Below, piece after piece: positions 51,432-60,017 of a stretch of DNA of 64,000 nt. The notes beneath the pieces were generated by a model. That model worked only from the letters and a program-made list of their open reading frames with translations. It did no database searches and was not told the DNA's origin. The DNA is taken from positions 62,001 through 126,000 of the forward strand of contig JAHYYJ010000005.1 in NCBI GenBank assembly GCA_019425015.1. The letters are read 5' to 3'. The translations under genes were made by a program, and so were the position numbers. This DNA is from Collinsella sp. Lineage in GTDB: Bacteria; Actinomycetota; Coriobacteriia; Coriobacteriales; Coriobacteriaceae. How positions within the stretch are numbered: position 1 is the stretch's first letter; each line of letters begins with the position of its first letter.

Positions 51432-52694
51432 ATGGCAGAGAAGCTCATTCCGCTGGAGGACGCGCAGTCGATAGTTCTGTCGCACGTTGCTCCGACCGAT
51501 CTCGTCGAGATTCCCGTATGGCAGGCGGCAGGCTTTCCCCTGGCCGAGGATGCTGTGGCCGATATCGACATTTCGCCGTTTGCCAACAGCGCCATGGACG
51601 GGTATGCCGTGCGCTCGGCGGACTTGGCGCAGGCATCTGGCGAGGCGCCGGTGACGCTCTCCGTCGTAGGACACGAGGCCGCGGGCCATGTGTTTGAGGG
51701 CGCAATCGGCGCGGGTGAGACGGTCCGCATCATGACGGGCGCTCCGGTACCCGAAGGTGCCGATGCCGTGGTGAAATACGAGATCGTCGACGTGCTCGAT
51801 GGCGACGGCAACGAGGGCTCGCACGTTCGCTTCTCGGCGCCTGCCAAGGTAGGGGAGAACGTTCGCTCTGCAGCCGAGGAGGCCCACGTCGGCGACGTCG
51901 TGATGCGTACTGGCGAGGTTGTGGCCCCGGCAGGCGCCGGCTTGCTGGCAAGCGCCGGATACGCGAGCGTGAAGGTGCACGCTGCCCCACGTGTGGGCAT
52001 CATCTCGCTGGGGACGGAACTGGTCGCACCGAGTAAGGTGCCGTCGCGCGGTCAGATTCGCGATTCAAACTCCTCGGCGTTAATGGCCGAGGCACTCGAT
52101 GCCGGCGCTGAGCCGATGTTCTACGGCATCGCGCCCGACGATGAGCAGGCAATCGCCGAGCTGGTGCATCGCGCCGTGCAGGAGTGCGATTTTGTCATTA
52201 CGAGCGGCGGTGCCTCGGCGGGCGACTATGACTACGTGACGGCGCTCGTCCGACGCGAGGGCGAGGTGCTCTTCGATCGCATCTCGATGCGTCCCGGCAA
52301 GGCCATCACGTTTGGCCTGCTTGGAGGCAAGCCGTATTTGGGGCTTTCGGGCAATCCGGCGGCGGCGTATGTGGGCTTTGAGATGCTCGCCCGTCCGGCG
52401 ATCCGCAAGATGCGCGGCTTTGCCGAGGGCGTGCGTCCCGTGCAGCAGGCGATGCTCACGCACGGCGTGAAAAAGCGACAGCATCGCCGCTTCTTCGATC
52501 GCGCCACGGTTTTGCGCGACCCCGAGACCGGTGAGCTGTTGGTGACCGAGGCTAAGACGCAGAATTCGGCGCTGCTCGGCACGATGCAGCGCGCGAACTG
52601 CCTGCTGCGTATTGACGAAGGACCGTGCGAGCTCAAGGCGGGAGATGCCGTGGACGTTGTTCGCGTCGACCTGCTCGAGGGCGCCGTGTTGTAG
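51432..52694 (+). CDS. moeA: MoeA, molybdopterin molybdenumtransferase
   Basis: MoeA inserts molybdate into adenylylated molybdopterin. The 420-residue protein has SPFANSAMDGYAVRSAD, the MTGAPVPEGADAVVKYE region, VGIISLGTELV and IRDSNSSALMAEA. The MoCF-type TSGGASAGDYDYV stretch, GKPYLGLSGNPAAAYVGFE and a C-terminal beta domain follow. The ATG at 51432 follows AGAGG. mogA begins 10 bases after the stop, then the molybdate transporter, so this is a molybdenum gene block. Confidence 0.95.
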   Translation: MAEKLIPLEDAQSIVLSHVAPTDLVEIPVWQAAGFPLAEDAVADIDISPFANSAMDGYAVRSADLAQASGEAPVTLSVVGHEAAGHVFEGAIGAGETVRIMTGAPVPEGADAVVKYEIVDVLDGDGNEGSHVRFSAPAKVGENVRSAAEEAHVGDVVMRTGEVVAPAGAGLLASAGYASVKVHAAPRVGIISLGTELVAPSKVPSRGQIRDSNSSALMAEALDAGAEPMFYGIAPDDEQAIAELVHRAVQECDFVITSGGASAGDYDYVTALVRREGEVLFDRISMRPGKAITFGLLGGKPYLGLSGNPAAAYVGFEMLARPAIRKMRGFAEGVRPVQQAMLTHGVKKRQHRRFFDRATVLRDPETGELLVTEAKTQNSALLGTMQRANCLLRIDEGPCELKAGDAVDVVRVDLLEGAVL

Positions 52695-52704
52695 GAGGAA
52701 CGCT

Positions 52705-53184
52705 ATGGAGTTGAAGATTTCGATCGTGACGTGTTCGGACACGCGCGATCTTGCGCAGGACGAGGCCGGAGCCGCACTCGAGGAACTTATCGAGGCGCAG
52801 GGATGGACGGTCGCCTCGCATGTGGTCGTGCGCGACGACGTCAGTGAGATCGGTGATGCCATTGTGGAAGCTGCCGATGAGTGCCACGCCAATGTCGTGC
52901 TTACCTGCGGCGGCACGGGGCTTTCGATGCGCGATGTGACGCCCGAGGCGACGCGTGCCGTCTGCGACCGCGACGTGCCGGGTATTGCCGAGGCTATCCG
53001 TGCGTGCTCGATGACCAAGACGCGCCGCGCCATGCTCTCGCGCGCTATTTGCATGCAACGAGGTCATACACTTGTCGTAAACTTTCCCGGTTCTACGAAG
53101 GCCGCCCGCGAAAGCTGGGAGGCCATAGCGGACCAGCTGGAGCATGCGGCTCAGATGACAGCGGGCGGCGGACATACCAACTAA
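52705..53184 (+). CDS. MogA/MoaB family molybdopterin adenylyltransferase
   Basis: The enzyme adenylylates molybdopterin before MoeA inserts molybdenum. The 159-residue protein has the family blocks IVTCSDTRDLAQDEAG, LTCGGTGLSMRDVTPEAT, IRACSMTKTRRAMLSRA and VVNFPGSTKAARESWEA. It starts at ATG 52705 after GGAGG. The operon with moeA is clear (10-base gap) and a terminator separates it from modABC. Whether MogA or MoaB is meant cannot be told from sequence alone. Confidence 0.92.
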   Translation: MELKISIVTCSDTRDLAQDEAGAALEELIEAQGWTVASHVVVRDDVSEIGDAIVEAADECHANVVLTCGGTGLSMRDVTPEATRAVCDRDVPGIAEAIRACSMTKTRRAMLSRAICMQRGHTLVVNFPGSTKAARESWEAIADQLEHAAQMTAGGGHTN

Positions 53185-53197
53185 GCGATTTACCTGC

Positions 53198-53233
53198 GGC
53201 GGAGCGACCTGAACGGCTGCTCCGCCTTTTATT
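53198..53233 (+). terminator. Terminator after mogA
   Basis: GGCGGAGC (53198-53205) pairs with GCTCCGCC (53219-53226) and is followed by TTTTATTT. Confidence 0.82.
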
Positions 53234-53261
53234 TGCGCCCAAGGGGACGGCATTCTGTAGG

Positions 53262-53388
53262 CATGTCTGAAACTATATTCTCAGAAGAGAATAATTTCTC
53301 ATAAACATTATTCGCACCGAAGTATAATCTAATTACAGAATAAAGCCCGCGGTGGGGTACCCGGGCATAAGGTCCGAAAGGGTTGAAC
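53262..53388 (+). promoter_or_regulatory. modA promoter region with alternating hairpins
   Basis: ATTCTC (53277-53282) pairs with GAGAAT (53287-53292), and the same GAGAA can pair with TTCTC at 53296-53300. TATAAT at 53323-53328 is a perfect -10 box; a good -35 was not found. This AT-rich region probably carries a molybdate-responsive control site, though it does not clearly match the ModE operator. Confidence 0.5.
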
Positions 53389-54261
53389 ATGCTCGATATG
53401 GTTTCTCGCCGCGGATTCGTCTCGCTTTCTGCTGTCGCCGCTGCCGGCCTTGGGCTTGCCGGCTGCTCCGGCAACAAGGAGCCTGAGTCGACCGGCTCCG
53501 ATGCCGGCTCCGCCAAGATTTCGTCCAAGAAGGCTGTCGAGCTGCAGGTCTTCGCTGCCAACTCTCTCGAGAAGGCCCTGCCCGAGGTTCAGGAGCTTTA
53601 CACCGAGCAGGCCGGCACCACGTTTGTCGACACGCAGTTTAAGGGCTCCGGCGACCTTGTCGAGCAGATGCGCGCCGGTGCTGCGGTCGACGTGCTCATC
53701 ACGGCCTCCAAGGGCACCATGGACGACGCCGAGGCCGCCGAGCTTGTCGAAGCCGACACGCGTGAGGACATGTTCGTCAACGACCTCGTGATCATTCGCG
53801 CCGAGGGTTCCGACACCAAGGTCGAGGCCATCGCGGACGTTGCGAACCTGGATGGCAAAATCGCCATTGGCGACGCTAAGACCGTCCCCGCCGGCAAGTA
53901 CGCCAACCAGGCGCTGGCTTCCGTGGGCCTCTATACCGGCACCGAGGGCGACGACGGCGAGTATGCGCCCGAGATCGCCGACAAGGTTGCACTGGCAGAC
54001 AAAGTTGGTACCGCCGCCGTCTATGTGTCCACAGGCGACTGCGTGGCCGGTTTTGTCTACAGCTCTGACATCTACCGCTACGACGGCATCGAGGAGGCCT
54101 TCGTGTGCCCCGAGGATTCGCACAAGCCCATCGTGTACCCGGGTGCCGTTGCCGAGAGCTCCGAGCACGCCGACGAGGCCAAGGCGTTCATTGACTTCTG
54201 TCTGACCAACAAGAAGGCTCAGAAGATTTGGGCTAAGTACGGCTTTGAGCTTTCCGAGTAG
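53389..54261 (+). CDS. modA: ModA, molybdate-binding lipoprotein
   Basis: ModA captures molybdate or tungstate outside the cell. The 290-residue protein has a twin-Arg-like signal start (VSRRGFVSLSAVAAAGLGLAG) with lipobox LAGC, then a ModA domain: LQVFAANSLEKALPEVQELY, TQFKGSGDLVEQMRAGAAVDVLITAS, ANLDGKIAIGDAKTVPAGKYANQAL and YPGAVAESSEHADEAKAFIDF. The ATG at 53389 is six bases past AAAGGG. modB and modC follow. Confidence 0.92.
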   Translation: MLDMVSRRGFVSLSAVAAAGLGLAGCSGNKEPESTGSDAGSAKISSKKAVELQVFAANSLEKALPEVQELYTEQAGTTFVDTQFKGSGDLVEQMRAGAAVDVLITASKGTMDDAEAAELVEADTREDMFVNDLVIIRAEGSDTKVEAIADVANLDGKIAIGDAKTVPAGKYANQALASVGLYTGTEGDDGEYAPEIADKVALADKVGTAAVYVSTGDCVAGFVYSSDIYRYDGIEEAFVCPEDSHKPIVYPGAVAESSEHADEAKAFIDFCLTNKKAQKIWAKYGFELSE

Positions 54262-54329
54262 TGCGGCTTGGCGCGATAATTCCATCGTTTTGTGTTTCAC
54301 TCCGTCCTTGTATTCGCTTGGAGCTTTTC

Positions 54330-55772
54330 GTGCTTAATAGATTCCGCATGCTTGTCGCCTGTGCTTTGACCTTCGCGCTTTGCTGGATGCCGGGATTTGC
54401 GTTTGCTGGGGACGCTGAGGACGGGGCCCAGGTTACTGCGACCGCTCATGGGCTTTCCTATGGGATCGAGGGTTTTGAGCGGTTGGCCAAGGGGACCGCT
54501 CGTGCCATGGAGGGCCAGCCTGAGGGCTACCGGTTTCCCGTTGACGAGGACGTGGACCTTGTAGTGGCGCCTGCTGCCGATCGCGTTGTGGTGTGGATAT
54601 CGCCCAAGGCGGTCGAGAAGTTTGGATTGGATCCGCAGGACAACGAGTGCGTATCGGGTCTCAAAGCCCTCGTCTGTAAGCTCGACAGTGCAAACTGCAT
54701 GGGAGGTGCGCAGCTAGGGGACGTGGATCTTCCTTGGTATGTCACGGCGGAAACAACGTTTGATACCGGCGGGTATACCTATGGCTTTGACGAGCGCGGT
54801 ACGGATGGGGACCGCTATGTGGTGATTGCATCAGCCTCGGGTGATGCCAAGGGCGGCGCGCGTTGGCTTGATAGCGCTCAAATGGTTGAAGCATCGTCTG
54901 TCGTGTTGCGGGATGAGCGGGGGCCCTTGACCTCTCTGGCCTCCTTTTTGGGCGACATCGACTATCGCCCGTTTTGGGTGTCCATTAAAACGAGCGGCCT
55001 TGCCCTGCTGATCTCCTTTGCGCTGGGCCTGTTCGCCGCGTGGAAGACTATGGGTACCTCGAGTCGCATCAAGGGCCTGCTCGATTCGGTCTTTACGATT
55101 CCTATGGTGCTGCCGCCCACGGTCTGCGGCTTTCTGCTTCTCATGCTGTTTGGCCGCTCGACCGGGGTGGGCCAGTGGCTCATCGCGCACGGCATCTCGA
55201 TCGTCTTTACGTGGCCCGCGGCGGTGATATCCGCCGTGGTGGTGTCGTTTCCCCTGGTCTACCGCACGGCGCTCGGTGCCTTCGAGAGCCTCGACACGCA
55301 GATGCTCGATGCGGCGCGCACGCTGGGCTGGTCCGAGCGCCGCATCTTTGCCAAGCTCATGATGCCGCTCGGCTGGCCCTCGATTGCTGCCGGCACGGTG
55401 CTCGCCTTCGCTCGCGCGATGGGCGAGTTTGGCTGCACGCTGTTCTTTGCGGGCAACTATGCCGGCATTACGCAGACCATTCCCATTGCAATTTACTTTG
55501 AGTGGATGGGCGGTAACACGTCGGTAGCTCTCTTTTGGGTCATCGTCGTAATCGTGTTCAGTTTCCTGGTCATTCTGTTCATCAATATGTACACGGCGCA
55601 TTCGCAAAAGTACCGTGAGCGCGGCCTGTCCCGCGCGGAGCGCAAGCAGGCCAAGCAGCTGGGCGGCCAGACCGATTCGCTCGACCCAGTCGGCGGCGAT
55701 GCACTGCGTATCGATCGCGAGGCGCTGGCCGAGCTTATGCGCGATGACACGGTCGCAAAGGGAGGTCGATAA
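54330..55772 (+). CDS. modB: ModB, molybdate ABC transporter permease with N-terminal exported domain
   Basis: The C-terminal half is a standard ModB permease with about five helices (IKTSGLALLISFALGLFAAW, FTIPMVLPPTVCGFLLLM, VFTWPAAVISAVVVSFPLVY) and the EAA-type loop DAARTLGWSERRIFAKLMMP. The N-terminal half is unusual: a signal-peptide-like stretch (LVACALTFALCWMPGFAFAG) followed by about 185 residues that should lie outside the membrane, with no family I recognise. GTG at 54330 follows TTGGAG by six bases and leaves a proper signal start. The total of 480 residues is about double normal ModB. A hydrophilic C-terminal tail follows the last helix. Confidence 0.9.
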   Translation: MLNRFRMLVACALTFALCWMPGFAFAGDAEDGAQVTATAHGLSYGIEGFERLAKGTARAMEGQPEGYRFPVDEDVDLVVAPAADRVVVWISPKAVEKFGLDPQDNECVSGLKALVCKLDSANCMGGAQLGDVDLPWYVTAETTFDTGGYTYGFDERGTDGDRYVVIASASGDAKGGARWLDSAQMVEASSVVLRDERGPLTSLASFLGDIDYRPFWVSIKTSGLALLISFALGLFAAWKTMGTSSRIKGLLDSVFTIPMVLPPTVCGFLLLMLFGRSTGVGQWLIAHGISIVFTWPAAVISAVVVSFPLVYRTALGAFESLDTQMLDAARTLGWSERRIFAKLMMPLGWPSIAAGTVLAFARAMGEFGCTLFFAGNYAGITQTIPIAIYFEWMGGNTSVALFWVIVVIVFSFLVILFINMYTAHSQKYRERGLSRAERKQAKQLGGQTDSLDPVGGDALRIDREALAELMRDDTVAKGGR

Positions 55773-55775
55773 GCC

Positions 55776-56846
55776 ATGTCGCTTGTTCTGGATATCAAAA
55801 AGCGCTATCCGGGGTTCACTCTCGACATGCAGCTTGAGGCCGGCGAGGAGCGCGTGGCGCTGCTGGGCGCCTCGGGTTGTGGCAAGAGCTGCACCTTGCG
55901 TTGCGTTGCCGGCGTGGAGACGCCCGACGAGGGCGAGATCGTCGTCAACGGCGTGACCTTCTTTGACTCGGCGGCGGGTATCAACCTGTCGCCCCAGGAG
56001 CGCAAGTGTGCTTTGCTGTTCCAAAACTATCAGCTGTTTCCCAACATGACGGTGGCTGATAACGTGTGCGCCGGTGTAAAGGACGCGGGTGACGCCGCCG
56101 CGCGCAAAAAGCTCGCCGAGCGCTATCTGGGCATTTTCGGTCTGGCCGATTTTGTCGACCGCTATCCCGCGCGCCTCTCGGGCGGTCAGCAGCAACGCGT
56201 GGCGCTTGCGCGCATGGTGGCGGCGCACCCGGGCATCTTTATGTTCGACGAGCCCATGAGCGCACTCGATTCCTATCTTAAGAGCGCGCTCGAACAGAAC
56301 ATGCTCGACCTGTTCGATGTGTGCAACCGCACCGTGCTCTACGTGAGCCACGACATCGACGAGGCGTGCCGCCTGTGCCAGCGCATCTGCGTGATGCACG
56401 ACGGGCATGTTGAGGAGATCGGCTCTGTCGAGGACGTGGTCCGCCGTCCGCAGACGCTGGCGGCGCTGCGCCTGACGGGCTGCAAGAACACAAGCCGGGC
56501 GCGCAAGATCGGCGACGAAGAAGTTGAAGCCCTCGACTGGGGCATGACCTTTAACGTGGGTCGCGAGGTTCCCGATAATGTGGCGTACCTGGGCATTCGC
56601 GCAAGCTACTTCCATGTTGACAATCGCGCTGAGCGGGGTCGCAACAGCTACGACCTGCACGTGGCGCGCGTGAGCGATTCGCGTTTTGAGCGCCTGGTGC
56701 TGTTGGATGCGCCGCGCATCGATGCGCCGACTCGCCTGCAGTGGAAGGTCAACAAGGTGGGCGTGCCTGTCGACGAGCTGCCGCAAGCAGGCGAGACGCT
56801 GCGCATGCATTTTGATGCCAGTAGGATCCATTTGGTTTGTCGATAG
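55776..56846 (+). CDS. modC: ModC, molybdate ABC transporter ATP-binding protein
   Basis: The 356-residue ATPase has Walker A GASGCGKS, the Q-loop LLFQNYQLFPNMTV, the signature LSGGQQQR, Walker B IFMFDEPMSALD and the H-loop VSHDIDEA. A C-terminal regulatory segment of about 100 residues corresponds in place to the Mop/TOBE domain. It begins three bases after modB. A terminator follows. Confidence 0.92.
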   Translation: MSLVLDIKKRYPGFTLDMQLEAGEERVALLGASGCGKSCTLRCVAGVETPDEGEIVVNGVTFFDSAAGINLSPQERKCALLFQNYQLFPNMTVADNVCAGVKDAGDAAARKKLAERYLGIFGLADFVDRYPARLSGGQQQRVALARMVAAHPGIFMFDEPMSALDSYLKSALEQNMLDLFDVCNRTVLYVSHDIDEACRLCQRICVMHDGHVEEIGSVEDVVRRPQTLAALRLTGCKNTSRARKIGDEEVEALDWGMTFNVGREVPDNVAYLGIRASYFHVDNRAERGRNSYDLHVARVSDSRFERLVLLDAPRIDAPTRLQWKVNKVGVPVDELPQAGETLRMHFDASRIHLVCR

Positions 56847-56853
56847 GGTAGAG

Positions 56854-56892
56854 GGCGGGCTGTCGAGGGTTCTCGGTAGCCCGCCGTTTCGT
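56854..56892 (+). terminator. Terminator after modC
   Basis: GGCGGGCT (56854-56861) pairs with AGCCCGCC (56878-56885), followed by GTTTCGTTT. Confidence 0.75.
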
Positions 56893-56984
56893 TTCCTACC
56901 GTTCGCCGAATGTAGAATGGCAATTAATTATCAAGCAAGATAATAATTTATTAAACGGCGGCACACGACGCTGTCATACGAATG

Positions 56985-57022
56985 TCAACGGTGTTCGCAT
57001 GGTCGATGACCGTTGATATAGT
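56985..57022 (+). promoter_or_regulatory. Putative operator/promoter of the DCCP-selenium gene block
   Basis: TCAACGGT (56985-56992) pairs perfectly with ACCGTTGA (57009-57016). It overlaps a candidate promoter, TTCGCA (56994-56999) and TATAGT (57017-57022), 17 bases apart. The 90 bases before are very AT-rich, with TTATC-AAGCAA-GATAA at 56928-56943. The inverted repeat would place a dimeric regulator across the promoter. Confidence 0.5.
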
Positions 57023-57052
57023 TGACCTTAACTTGTAAAGGAGGGTGCGCAC

Positions 57053-57121
57053 ATGCCGCAGGCGACATACATTTGCCGCGTTGCCGCGCGTGCCCTATAT
57101 ATCGCTCGGAGCCGCATATGA
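57053..57121 (+). CDS. Short leader ORF upstream of the DCCP gene
   Basis: A 22-codon ORF with a perfect ribosome binding site (AAAGGAGG, eight bases before ATG) encodes MPQATYICRVAARALYIARS plus two residues, basic and with aromatic residues. Its stop overlaps an ATGA (57118) that opens a second frame running to 57288 past the next start. Either could couple translation to the DCCP gene at 57281; or the region 57029-57280 may be a folded leader. No family is recognised. Confidence 0.35.
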   Translation: MPQATYICRVAARALYIARSRI

Positions 57122-57280
57122 GCAGGTATGTTCACGGCTCCGGGAGAGACGACGCACAACTAAATAGTCAACCGCAAAGCAGGTTCCCCAAAATTCCGGG
57201 TTTGAGCACGGCAGGGCAATCGCCGCCCGTCGTGCATCGATACCGCTGTTATCCGTTTTTGGTTCGAGAGGGGAACCGTC

Positions 57281-58549
57281 ATGGCTGAAGAATTTGATTT
57301 CCATCCGATGTGGGAGAGCCTCGGCATGAATCTTGCCGACCACGACATGCTGCTGGGCGCCGTGGGCCAGATGTACGGCGATATGTTCTTGACGCAGAAC
57401 AATCGCCCCAAGTCCACGTCCTACCTGGACTTTGTGGCTACCAACATCCACAGCGGCCGTATTAAGGAGATGCTCGACAAGAAGGAGGCCGGCGAGGCCA
57501 CCAAGATCGTCGGTTCGTTCTGCGTGTACGTGCCCGAGGAGATTGTGCTCGCCTGCGACGGCATTCCCGTGGGCCTGTGCTCGGGTGCCGATTGGGCAAC
57601 CGATAAGGTCGAGGAGCATCTGCCGCGCAACACCTGCCCGCTTATCAAGAGCTTTGCCGGCTTTAAGCTGGGCGAGGTCTGCCCCTACATTGAGTCGAGT
57701 GACTTGGTGGTGGGCGAGAACACCTGCGATGGCAAGAAGAAAGCCTACGAGTTTTTTGCCACGCAAAAGAACATGTACGTCATGGATATTCCCAACGTAC
57801 ACGATGAGTCGACGCTTGTGACCTGGAAGGCCGAGGTCAAGAAGCTCGCCGCCAAGATCGAGGAAGAGTGCGGCGTCACGATTACGCCCGAGCGTCTGAA
57901 GGCCGCCATCCACGCCGTCAATGAGAAGCGCCTCGCTGCCACGCGCGCTGCCGACCCAGCGCCCATCAGCGGTCTGGACAGCCTGCTGACCGTTCAGGCC
58001 GCCTTTATGGACGACACGCCACGTCTGACCGGAGCCATTAACGATATGGCGGCTGAGTGCGAGCAGCGTGTCGAGGCCGGCGAGGGCGTGGCGCCCAAGG
58101 GGACCAAGCGCATTCTGTACACCGGCACGCCCATGGCCGTGCCCAACTGGAAGCTGTTCAACCTCATCGAGAAGGCCGGCGGCGTTGTGGTAGGCGAGGA
58201 GTCCTGCACGGGCTCGCGCTACTACAAGGACCTGGTCGACGAGTCCGGTGAGACGGTGGACGAGATGCTCGATGCCATCGCCGAGCGCTACTTTAAGATC
58301 AACTGCGCCGTCTTTACGCCCAACGACCAGCGTATGAAGGACATTGTCCAGATGGCCAAGGACCTGCATGCCGACGGCATCGTCGACGTGGCCCTGCAGT
58401 TCTGCACGCTCTATGAGATGGAGTCGTTTGCCGTGGAGAAGGCCGCCGAGGAAGCCGGCATTCCGTTTATGCACATCACGACCGACTACGCCGGTGAGGA
58501 TGCAGGCCAACTGCAAACCAGGATCGAGGCCTTCTTGGAAACCATTTAG
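57281..58549 (+). CDS. Double-cubane-cluster protein (YjiM/2-hydroxyacyl-CoA dehydratase-like), first copy
   Basis: The 422-residue protein belongs to the BcrB/HgdB-like (2-hydroxyacyl-CoA dehydratase D) family and most resembles YjiM/double-cubane-cluster proteins (DCCP), which carry an 8Fe cluster and are reduced by an ATP-driven activator. Conserved Cys regions: GSFCVYVPEEIV, NTCPLIKSFAGFKLGEVCPY, ENTCDGKKKAYEFF, EESCTGSR and LQFCTLYEMES. GAGGGG precedes the ATG. A second copy and an HgdC/YjiL-type activator follow. The physiological substrate is unknown; no acyl-CoA genes lie nearby. Confidence 0.85.
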   Translation: MAEEFDFHPMWESLGMNLADHDMLLGAVGQMYGDMFLTQNNRPKSTSYLDFVATNIHSGRIKEMLDKKEAGEATKIVGSFCVYVPEEIVLACDGIPVGLCSGADWATDKVEEHLPRNTCPLIKSFAGFKLGEVCPYIESSDLVVGENTCDGKKKAYEFFATQKNMYVMDIPNVHDESTLVTWKAEVKKLAAKIEEECGVTITPERLKAAIHAVNEKRLAATRAADPAPISGLDSLLTVQAAFMDDTPRLTGAINDMAAECEQRVEAGEGVAPKGTKRILYTGTPMAVPNWKLFNLIEKAGGVVVGEESCTGSRYYKDLVDESGETVDEMLDAIAERYFKINCAVFTPNDQRMKDIVQMAKDLHADGIVDVALQFCTLYEMESFAVEKAAEEAGIPFMHITTDYAGEDAGQLQTRIEAFLETI

Positions 58550-58563
58550 GGCTATCCGTCCCG

Positions 58564-58667
58564 GCGGCTTTCCCAGGCACCCGATCTTGCCGTTCAAACC
58601 GTCGCTTGCGTGCGAAAGTACGCGGCGCGTCTCTTTCACGGCAACCTCGGGCACCTGGGAAAGCCGC
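58564..58667. repeat. Structured repeat element A, between the two DCCP genes
   Basis: GCGGCTTTCCCAGG (58564-58577) pairs perfectly with CCTGGGAAAGCCGC (58654-58667). After a CA/CA internal loop, CCCGA pairs with TCGGG; after a TC/CC loop, TTGCCGT pairs with ACGGCAA. A central hairpin GCGTGC-GAAA-GTACGC tops it. Element B (59858-59965) has the same plan with compensating base changes. Confidence 0.85.
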
Positions 58668-58699
58668 TTCCTTGGTTGGTTAAAAGGTTTAGGAGTTAT

Positions 58700-59863
58700 A
58701 TGTCGGAAAATATTGAGCAGCCGTTGCCCAGCACGTTTGAGGAGTTTAACGAACAACGCAAGGCGGCGTTTATTCGCGTTAAGGATTACAAGCAGGCGGG
58801 TAATCGCCTGGTCGGCTTTTTGTGCAGCTATACGCCGCTCGAGATTATCGATGCCGCGGACGCCTCGAGCGTGGCTCTGTGCGGTACGTCCGACGAGGTG
58901 ATTCCCGAGGCCGAGAAGGTGCTGCCGGCAAACCTCTGCCCGCTCATCAAGTCGACGTATGGTTTTGCCTATTCGCAAAAGTGCCCGTTTACGTACTTTA
59001 GCGACATGATCATCGGCGAGACCACCTGCGACGGCAAGAAGAAGATGTACGAGCTACTCAACGAGCTTAAGCGCACGCACATTCTGCATCTTCCGCAGGG
59101 TCGCGATCGCGCCTACGAGCGTGAGGGTTGGTACGAGGAGTGCCGCCTGCTCAAGGAGGAACTCGAGGGCTTCTACGGCATCACGATTACCGACGATGAC
59201 CTACGTGCTGCCGTCCGACGCCGCAACCGTCTGCGTGCGGCGCAACTCGAGATGTTTGCCCTCCAGGCCAACCAGCCTGCGGCCATGAGCGGCGTCGACC
59301 TGATGAGCACCATGTTTGCCGGTACGTTCAGCTTTGATATCGAGGCCTATACGCAGCAGCTGGAGCAAAAGGTTGTCAAGCTGCGCGAGGCCTACGACGC
59401 GGGCGAGCGCCCGGTTGCGGCGGATGCCAAGCGCATTCTGATTACCGGCTGCCCGGTGGGCGGCGTGATTAACAAGATCGGCCGCACCATCGAGTCCAAC
59501 GGCGGCGTGGTCGTGTGTATGGATGACTGCTCGGGCGAGCGTACGGCGGCCATGATGATCGACCCCGACGCACCCGACATTCTGCGCGCTATCGCCGATC
59601 GCTACCTGGACATCAACTGCTCGGTCATGACGCCCAACGACGGTCGTATGGAAAACACGCTGGCCATGTGCGAGAAGTATCATGTCGATGGCGTAGTGGA
59701 GAGCGTGCTGCAGGCGTGCCACACCTTTAACGTGGAGAGTGCGCGCATGCAGGAGGCCGTCGAGGGTGCGGGTATTCCGTATATGAAGATCGAGACCGAC
59801 TACAGCAACGGCGACATGGGCCAGATTGAGACCCGCATCGCCGCCTTCATCGAAACCCTCTAG
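58700..59863 (+). CDS. Double-cubane-cluster protein (YjiM-like), second copy
   Basis: The 387-residue protein is a paralogue of the first copy with the same Cys pattern: GFLCSYTPLEII, NLCPLIKSTYGFA, KCPFTYFSDMIIGETTCDG, DDCSGER and LQACHTFNVES. It starts at ATG 58700 after GGAG, behind repeat element A. DCCP act as homodimers in the case studied; two different copies here could form a heterodimer, as in BcrBC or HgdAB, or serve separate roles. Its end is marked by element B, whose outer arm includes the stop codon. Confidence 0.85.
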   Translation: MSENIEQPLPSTFEEFNEQRKAAFIRVKDYKQAGNRLVGFLCSYTPLEIIDAADASSVALCGTSDEVIPEAEKVLPANLCPLIKSTYGFAYSQKCPFTYFSDMIIGETTCDGKKKMYELLNELKRTHILHLPQGRDRAYEREGWYEECRLLKEELEGFYGITITDDDLRAAVRRRNRLRAAQLEMFALQANQPAAMSGVDLMSTMFAGTFSFDIEAYTQQLEQKVVKLREAYDAGERPVAADAKRILITGCPVGGVINKIGRTIESNGGVVVCMDDCSGERTAAMMIDPDAPDILRAIADRYLDINCSVMTPNDGRMENTLAMCEKYHVDGVVESVLQACHTFNVESARMQEAVEGAGIPYMKIETDYSNGDMGQIETRIAAFIETL

Positions 59864-59965
59864 CTTCCTCAGGCACCGGATCTTGCCTCTCAAACCGTCG
59901 CTTGCGTACCAAAGTACGCCGCGCTCCTCTTTCGGGGCAACCTCCGGCACCTGAGAAACCTAGAG
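59858..59965. repeat. Structured repeat element B, before the activator gene
   Basis: CTCTAG (59858-59863) pairs with CTAGAG (59960-59965); CTCAGG (59868-59873) with CCTGAG (59950-59955). After CA/CA, CCGGA pairs with TCCGG; after TC/CC, TTGCC pairs with GGCAA. The top hairpin is GCGTAC-CAAA-GTACGC. Internal loops are identical to element A, while helices differ by paired changes. Confidence 0.85.
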
Positions 59966-60017
59966 CTAAGGCGCCTGAACGCGCCGCTGTCTTTGATGTT
60001 TGGATTAGGAGAGAGCC

